A stretch of 10,782 nucleotides of DNA from JAADDV01 sp964582875 (lineage in GTDB: Bacteria > Aquificota > Aquificia > Aquificales > Hydrogenothermaceae), in contig CAZOTZ010000054.1 in NCBI GenBank assembly GCA_964582875.1, forward strand, positions 1 to 10,782. The letters are read 5' to 3'. Below are positions 8,074 through 10,782 of the stretch, one piece after another; the stretch's first letter is position 1; every line of letters starts with the position of its first letter. The notes beneath the pieces were generated by a model, which was given only the letters and a program-made list of their open reading frames with translations, had not been told where the DNA came from and did no database searches. The position numbers and the translations under genes are program-made.

Positions 8074-8103
8074 ATTAAAACATCAAATAAAAAAAACTGT
8101 CAA
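8074..8103 (-). promoter_or_regulatory. Candidate sigma-70-type promoter of the csm operon
   Basis: On the minus strand a consensus -35 box TTGACA (8103 to 8098) is followed after 18 bases, including a run of eight T, by TTTAAT (8079 to 8074), which matches the -10 consensus at five of six positions. Transcription would start about 10-15 bases before the GAGGGGTG ribosome site of cas10, giving a very short leader. Good sequence match, no experimental support. Confidence 0.6.
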
Positions 8104-8138
8104 CTATTAATAACGAAATAAACCCTCAGAGTCTGACA

Positions 8139-8327
8139 TTAATCGTCAAAAAAGTCGTCATCATCAAACAGGTCAAGAAGATTTTCATCCTCCTCTTCCT
8201 CTATCATTCTTTTCATTTCTTCATCTTCAGGGTCTTTGTGTGTAAAAAGCCAGTAATCAAACCAGTCTAATCCGGAAAAGAGTATGTAGATGATTAAAAA
8301 TATGAGGATTAAAGCCAGCAGTTCCAT
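8139..8327 (-). CDS. Small single-span membrane protein with a highly acidic tail, function unknown
   Basis: A 62-aa protein I do not recognise. Residues 3-18 are an almost unbroken Leu/Ile helix, followed by an aromatic belt (DWFDYWLF, residues 21-28) as found at membrane surfaces. The last 32 residues hold 18 Asp or Glu, ending in DDDDFFDD. The ATG has a GAGGT ribosome site about 7 bases upstream, which together with the orderly domain layout supports a real gene. It lies 47 bp after dnaA and 84 bp before cas10, before the csm promoter, so it most likely belongs to the dnaA transcript rather than to the CRISPR operon. The acidic tail could bind divalent metal or a basic partner protein; this is a guess. 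Confidence 0.65.
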   Translation of the reverse strand: MELLALILIFLIIYILFSGLDWFDYWLFTHKDPEDEEMKRMIEEEEDENLLDLFDDDDFFDD

Positions 8328-8374
8328 CTTTTTACCTCAAGGTTTTATATGTATAAACGATAAAAAGAGCAGAT

Positions 8375-9694
8375 TTATGACGTCAGTATCTTATCCCTGA
8401 GGAACTCAACGGTAAGCTTGAACTTTCTGTCCTTTTCCATTGTTTTTTCTACTTTGTCAATGGCATTTATAACTGTTGTGTGGTCTTTTTTCTTGAAAGC
8501 TTTTGATATTTCGCTGAGGGATTTGTCTGTCAGGTATCTGGAGAGATACATGGCTATCTGCCGTGCCATTGCAACTTTCTTTTTCCTTGAGTTTCCTAAT
8601 ATCTCGTTTATGTTTACTCCAAAGTAATTTGCAACCTCTTTCTGTATTTTGTCTATGGAAAGGCTTACTTCCATCTCCTTTATTTCAAACAAATCTTTCA
8701 GCAGGTCTCTTGCCATGTCTAAGGTAATTGTTCTTCCAAGCAGTTCACTGTAGGCCTTTAGCTTGTTCAGTGAGCCTTCAAGTTCTCTGACATTAGAGTT
8801 AATAGTTTTTGCTATCAGCAGTGAAACATCTGAAGGCAGGTAAATACCCATCTCTTTTGATTTTTTTCTCAGGATAGACAGTTTTGTTTGAAGGTCAGGG
8901 GCTTTGACTTCAACGACAAGACCGCTGGCAAAACGGCTTCTCAGCCTTTCCTGAAGACCTTTTAGATTTTTGGGAGGTGTATCTGATGATAGGATAACCT
9001 GCTTACCTATCAGATGAAGGGCATTAAATATGTGATACAGCTCTATCTGCGTTCTCTCTTTACCCTGAAGAAACTGAACGTCATCAATCAGAAGAAGGTC
9101 AACATCCCTGTATCTTTTTCTAAATTCAAGAATACTGCCGTTTCTCAAGTAATATATAAGCTCTGACATAAATGTGTCTGCTGTAGTGTATATGATGTTT
9201 GCTTTTGGATTTTTTGAAAGGACGTAATGGGCTGTTGCATGGAGAAGATGTGTTTTACCCAGTCCAACTCCTCCGTATATAAACAGGGGATTGTATATTT
9301 TCCCTAAGTTTTCAGCAACGGCAATACACGCCTGATAGGCAACTTTGTTGCAGTTTCCGATTATCAGATTGCTGAAGGTAAACTTTGGATTGAGATTTGT
9401 CAGTCTGTAGGGCTTGTTATACTCCTTTTTTATCTGCTCTACTTCTGTTTCTATCTGTTCTTCGTCGTTGGATACGACAAGTATCTCAAGGTTTTCTCCT
9501 AAAAGGTCAGCGGCAGATTCTCTTATGTCGTCAAGGAGATTGGACTCAAGCCATTCTTTATACACAATGTCTGGGGTTGAGATAAACAGCTGTCCATTTC
9601 TGTACTCTGCTTTTTCAATTCCTTTCAGCAGATTAAGGGTTGACCTGTCCACCCTCCGTGAAATGGACGAAAGTATTGAACCCCAGATGTCCAA
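8375..9694 (-). CDS. dnaA: Chromosomal replication initiator protein DnaA
   Basis: A 439-aa AAA+ ATPase that binds DnaA boxes, opens the origin and recruits the helicase. Seen in order: N-terminal partner-binding domain (about 1-70), short linker, Walker A GGVGLGKTH (141-149), Walker B LLLIDDV (200-206), the arginine-rich ERLRSRF segment (249-255), sensor II region RELEGSLN (303-310), and the C-terminal DNA-binding helix-turn-helix with the signature DHTT at 404-407. The usual GGRDHTT is KKKDHTT here, giving a more basic lead-in. The start is TTG: an in-frame TAG stands immediately before it, and a GAGGGGTG ribosome site lies 6 bases upstream, which leaves little alternative. Length is close to the family norm. 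The 62-aa acidic protein follows it after 47 bp. Confidence 0.97.
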   Translation of the reverse strand: MDIWGSILSSISRRVDRSTLNLLKGIEKAEYRNGQLFISTPDIVYKEWLESNLLDDIRESAADLLGENLEILVVSNDEEQIETEVEQIKKEYNKPYRLTNLNPKFTFSNLIIGNCNKVAYQACIAVAENLGKIYNPLFIYGGVGLGKTHLLHATAHYVLSKNPKANIIYTTADTFMSELIYYLRNGSILEFRKRYRDVDLLLIDDVQFLQGKERTQIELYHIFNALHLIGKQVILSSDTPPKNLKGLQERLRSRFASGLVVEVKAPDLQTKLSILRKKSKEMGIYLPSDVSLLIAKTINSNVRELEGSLNKLKAYSELLGRTITLDMARDLLKDLFEIKEMEVSLSIDKIQKEVANYFGVNINEILGNSRKKKVAMARQIAMYLSRYLTDKSLSEISKAFKKKDHTTVINAIDKVEKTMEKDRKFKLTVEFLRDKILTS

Positions 9695-9700
9695 CTATTT

Positions 9701-9708
9701 CACCCCTC
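9701..9708 (-). promoter_or_regulatory. Ribosome binding site that fixes the TTG start of dnaA
   Basis: Minus-strand GAGGGGTG lies 6 bases before the TTG at 9694. The codon directly before the TTG is TAG in the same frame, so the gene cannot start further upstream. The same eight bases precede cas10 (8064 to 8057). Confidence 0.6.
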
Positions 9709-9727
9709 TTTGTTTGCTTGGGAGAAG

Positions 9728-9779
9728 ATTATAGAAGATTTGTTAAGAAATTTTAAAGAAAAATTTTTTTGACTTTCAA
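9728..9779 (-). promoter_or_regulatory. Candidate dnaA promoter region (two overlapping options)
   Basis: Two sigma-70-like pairs can be read on the minus strand upstream of dnaA. One has a perfect -10 TATAAT (9733 to 9728) with TTAAAA 17 bases before it (9756 to 9751). The other has TTGAAA (9779 to 9774), an 18-base spacer and TAAAAT (9755 to 9750). The first has the better -10, the second the better -35. Either would give a leader of a few tens of bases before the dnaA ribosome site. Confidence 0.45.
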
Positions 9780-9823
9780 AATCTGTGTGGTAAAATCTGA
9801 AATATTTATATATGAAAAATCTG
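9778..9823. repeat. Three direct copies of AAAATCTG upstream of dnaA
   Basis: The octamer AAAATCTG occurs at 9778-9785, 9792-9799 and 9816-9823 on the plus strand, in AT-rich DNA just upstream of the candidate dnaA promoters. Between the first two copies is a weak DnaA-box-like site, TTTACCACA on the minus strand (9794 to 9786), two mismatches from TTATCCACA. A short inverted repeat, ATAAC-CT-GTTAT, follows at 9828-9839. The cluster could be a dnaA operator or part of an origin, but no consensus DnaA box is present. The remainder of the 198-bp gap shows nothing further that I can name. Confidence 0.4.
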
Positions 9824-9892
9824 ATTAATAACCTGTTATAAAGCCTGTAAATCCTTGATTTTTTTATATTTCGGCGTAAGTGTGTCTGAACT

Positions 9893-10183
9893 TTAATTTT
9901 TCGGATATTTCTGGGATAGATACTCCTTCAGCGCCTGAACGTCAGAGGTTATAACGAAAACTTCCTGAACTGTTGAGCCTTTTTTTAGAAGTAGTTTTGC
10001 CCCTGAATTTGTTTCATACTGGAACGTTAAGCGGGGATTTCCCGGCTGACCCTTTGGGGTCGTTTTAATCCTGCCGGGAATGATAGACTTTACTAATCCT
10101 TTTTTTATTAAATCCTGAAGAAGCTCTTCCCCGTCTTCTATAATGTGGTGTTCTTTTTTTATGCCCTTTTTCCTGTACTTCAT
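9893..10183 (-). CDS. Conserved-looking 96-aa protein of unknown function, perhaps DUF2103-like
   Basis: A small basic protein I cannot assign with certainty. It has an N-terminal HHIIEDGEELLQDLIKKG segment, then VKSIIPGRIKTTPKGQPG, and a C-terminal half predicted as alternating strands and a helix. The paired His and the PGRI block remind me of the DUF2103 family, sometimes described as predicted metal-binding proteins; this is recall, not a search result. The ATG begins one base after the transaldolase stop (TAA-G-ATG) with no clear Shine-Dalgarno, so it is probably translated by coupling. No signal peptide or membrane segment is seen. It ends 198 bp before dnaA, and no convincing terminator is visible after it. 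Confidence 0.7.
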   Translation of the reverse strand: MKYRKKGIKKEHHIIEDGEELLQDLIKKGLVKSIIPGRIKTTPKGQPGNPRLTFQYETNSGAKLLLKKGSTVQEVFVITSDVQALKEYLSQKYPKN

Positions 10184-10184
10184 C

Positions 10185-10782
10185 TTAGAACGGTTTGTCT
10201 GGAACTGATTCCCAGTCTTTCAGGAATCTTTCTAAACCAATGTCTGTCAGTGGATGTTTTATCAGCTGGGATATTACCTTGTAAGGAATTGTGGCAATGT
10301 CTGCTCCAATAAGGGCTGACTCAATGACATGCATTGGATTTCTTATGCTTGCAACAATTATCTGTGAGTTAAAACCATAGTTGTCTATGATTGTTCTAAT
10401 CTGGGATATAAGCTCCATTCCTGTGTGGCTTATGTCGTCAAGTCTTCCTACAAATGGTGATATGTATGAAGCTCCTGCTTTCATTGCCAGCAGTGCCTGA
10501 GCTGGAGAGAAAACTAATGTTACATTTGTTTTTATTCCTTTGTACTCAAAGTATTTAACAGCTTTCAGACCGTCAATGGTGATAGGTATTTTTATAACTA
10601 CATTTTTCCCCAGCTGTGCAAGCATCTCACCTTCTTTTATCATTCCTTCGTAATCTGTGCTTGCCACTTCTAAAGATACAGGTTTGTCAGGAATCTCTTC
10701 TAAAATCTCTTTTACCACTTCCATAAACGGTCTGCCTGTTTTGGCAATCAGGGTCGGGTTTGTTGTAACACCGTCAAGGATT
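10185..10782 (-). CDS. tal: Transaldolase of the short FSA/TalC family, N-terminus beyond the window
   Basis: A Schiff-base aldolase that moves a three-carbon unit between sugar phosphates in the non-oxidative pentose phosphate pathway, in the cytoplasm. The frame is open through the right edge: beyond the first internal ATG at 10724 it continues with 19 more residues that include the conserved DGVTTNPTLIAKTGR segment, so 10724 is not the true start. About 20 residues are probably missing, compared with the usual 215-220. The catalytic Lys is the one in VVIKIPIT (K64 of the visible part). SPFVGRLDD carries Phe where fructose-6-phosphate aldolases have Tyr, which favours transaldolase activity; this is inferred from known family members. 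It is followed after one base by the 96-aa gene. Confidence 0.92.
   Translation of the reverse strand, partial: ILDGVTTNPTLIAKTGRPFMEVVKEILEEIPDKPVSLEVASTDYEGMIKEGEMLAQLGKNVVIKIPITIDGLKAVKYFEYKGIKTNVTLVFSPAQALLAMKAGASYISPFVGRLDDISHTGMELISQIRTIIDNYGFNSQIIVASIRNPMHVIESALIGADIATIPYKVISQLIKHPLTDIGLERFLKDWESVPDKPF

Noticed and set aside
8116..8127. Twelve-base sequence AAATAAACCCTC shared with 1953-1964
   Set aside because: In an AT-rich window of this size a few identical 12-base pairs are expected by chance, and only the second site is tied to a ribosome binding site.
8328..8374. A separate promoter for the 62-aa gene in the gap after dnaA
   Set aside because: TATA-like bases are present but no acceptable -35 box at the right distance; read-through from dnaA is enough.
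9414..9734. Plus-strand open frame of 106 codons opposite the dnaA start
   Set aside because: Its product shows no recognisable motif and it is a shadow of the dnaA reading frame.
10185..10724. Transaldolase starting at the ATG at 10724
   Set aside because: The same frame continues to the window edge and encodes the conserved DGVTTNPTL segment, so the gene starts outside the window.

Overview
The window is a compact, AT-rich bacterial locus in which every supported gene reads leftwards (minus strand), with short gaps and ATGA overlaps. Lysine-, glutamate- and isoleucine-rich proteins, low GC and a type III CRISPR operon with a DxTHG-type Csx1 suggest a thermophile. A member of the Aquificales (Hydrogenothermaceae-like, e.g. 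Persephonella or Sulfurihydrogenibium) is my best guess, but this is inference from style only.

Reading in the direction of transcription (right to left): a transaldolase of the short FSA/TalC family (10185-10782, N-terminus cut off by the window edge), a 96-aa uncharacterised protein one base after it (9893-10183), and a 198-bp non-coding region (9695-9892) carrying candidate dnaA promoters and a small cluster of direct repeats. Then come dnaA (8375-9694, TTG start) and a 62-aa protein with one membrane helix and a very acidic tail (8139-8327). After a short gap with a good sigma-70-type promoter (8074-8103), a complete type III-A (Csm) interference operon follows: cas10/csm1, csm2, csm3, csm4 and csm5, then a membrane-anchored PD-(D/E)XK nuclease and a CARF-HEPN Csx1 ribonuclease.

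How the genes probably work together: Csm2-Csm5 with Cas10 form the crRNA-guided complex. Csm3 has its RNA-cleaving Asp. Cas10 has both an HD nuclease motif and an intact GGDD cyclase motif, so target RNA binding should trigger ssDNA cutting and cyclic oligoadenylate synthesis. Csx1, which has both the CARF DxTHG motif and the HEPN RxxxxH motif, is the expected receiver and RNase. The unusual member is the nuclease between csm5 and csx1: its reading frame overlaps csx1 by 4 bp, it has all the residues expected of a PD-(D/E)XK nuclease, and it has an N-terminal membrane anchor and a long coiled coil. It has no visible CARF domain. It is the best candidate here for an under-described part of the system.

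No CRISPR array, cas6, cas1 or cas2 is present in the window. They may lie beyond the left edge or act in trans. No tRNA, rRNA, insertion sequence or pseudogene was seen.
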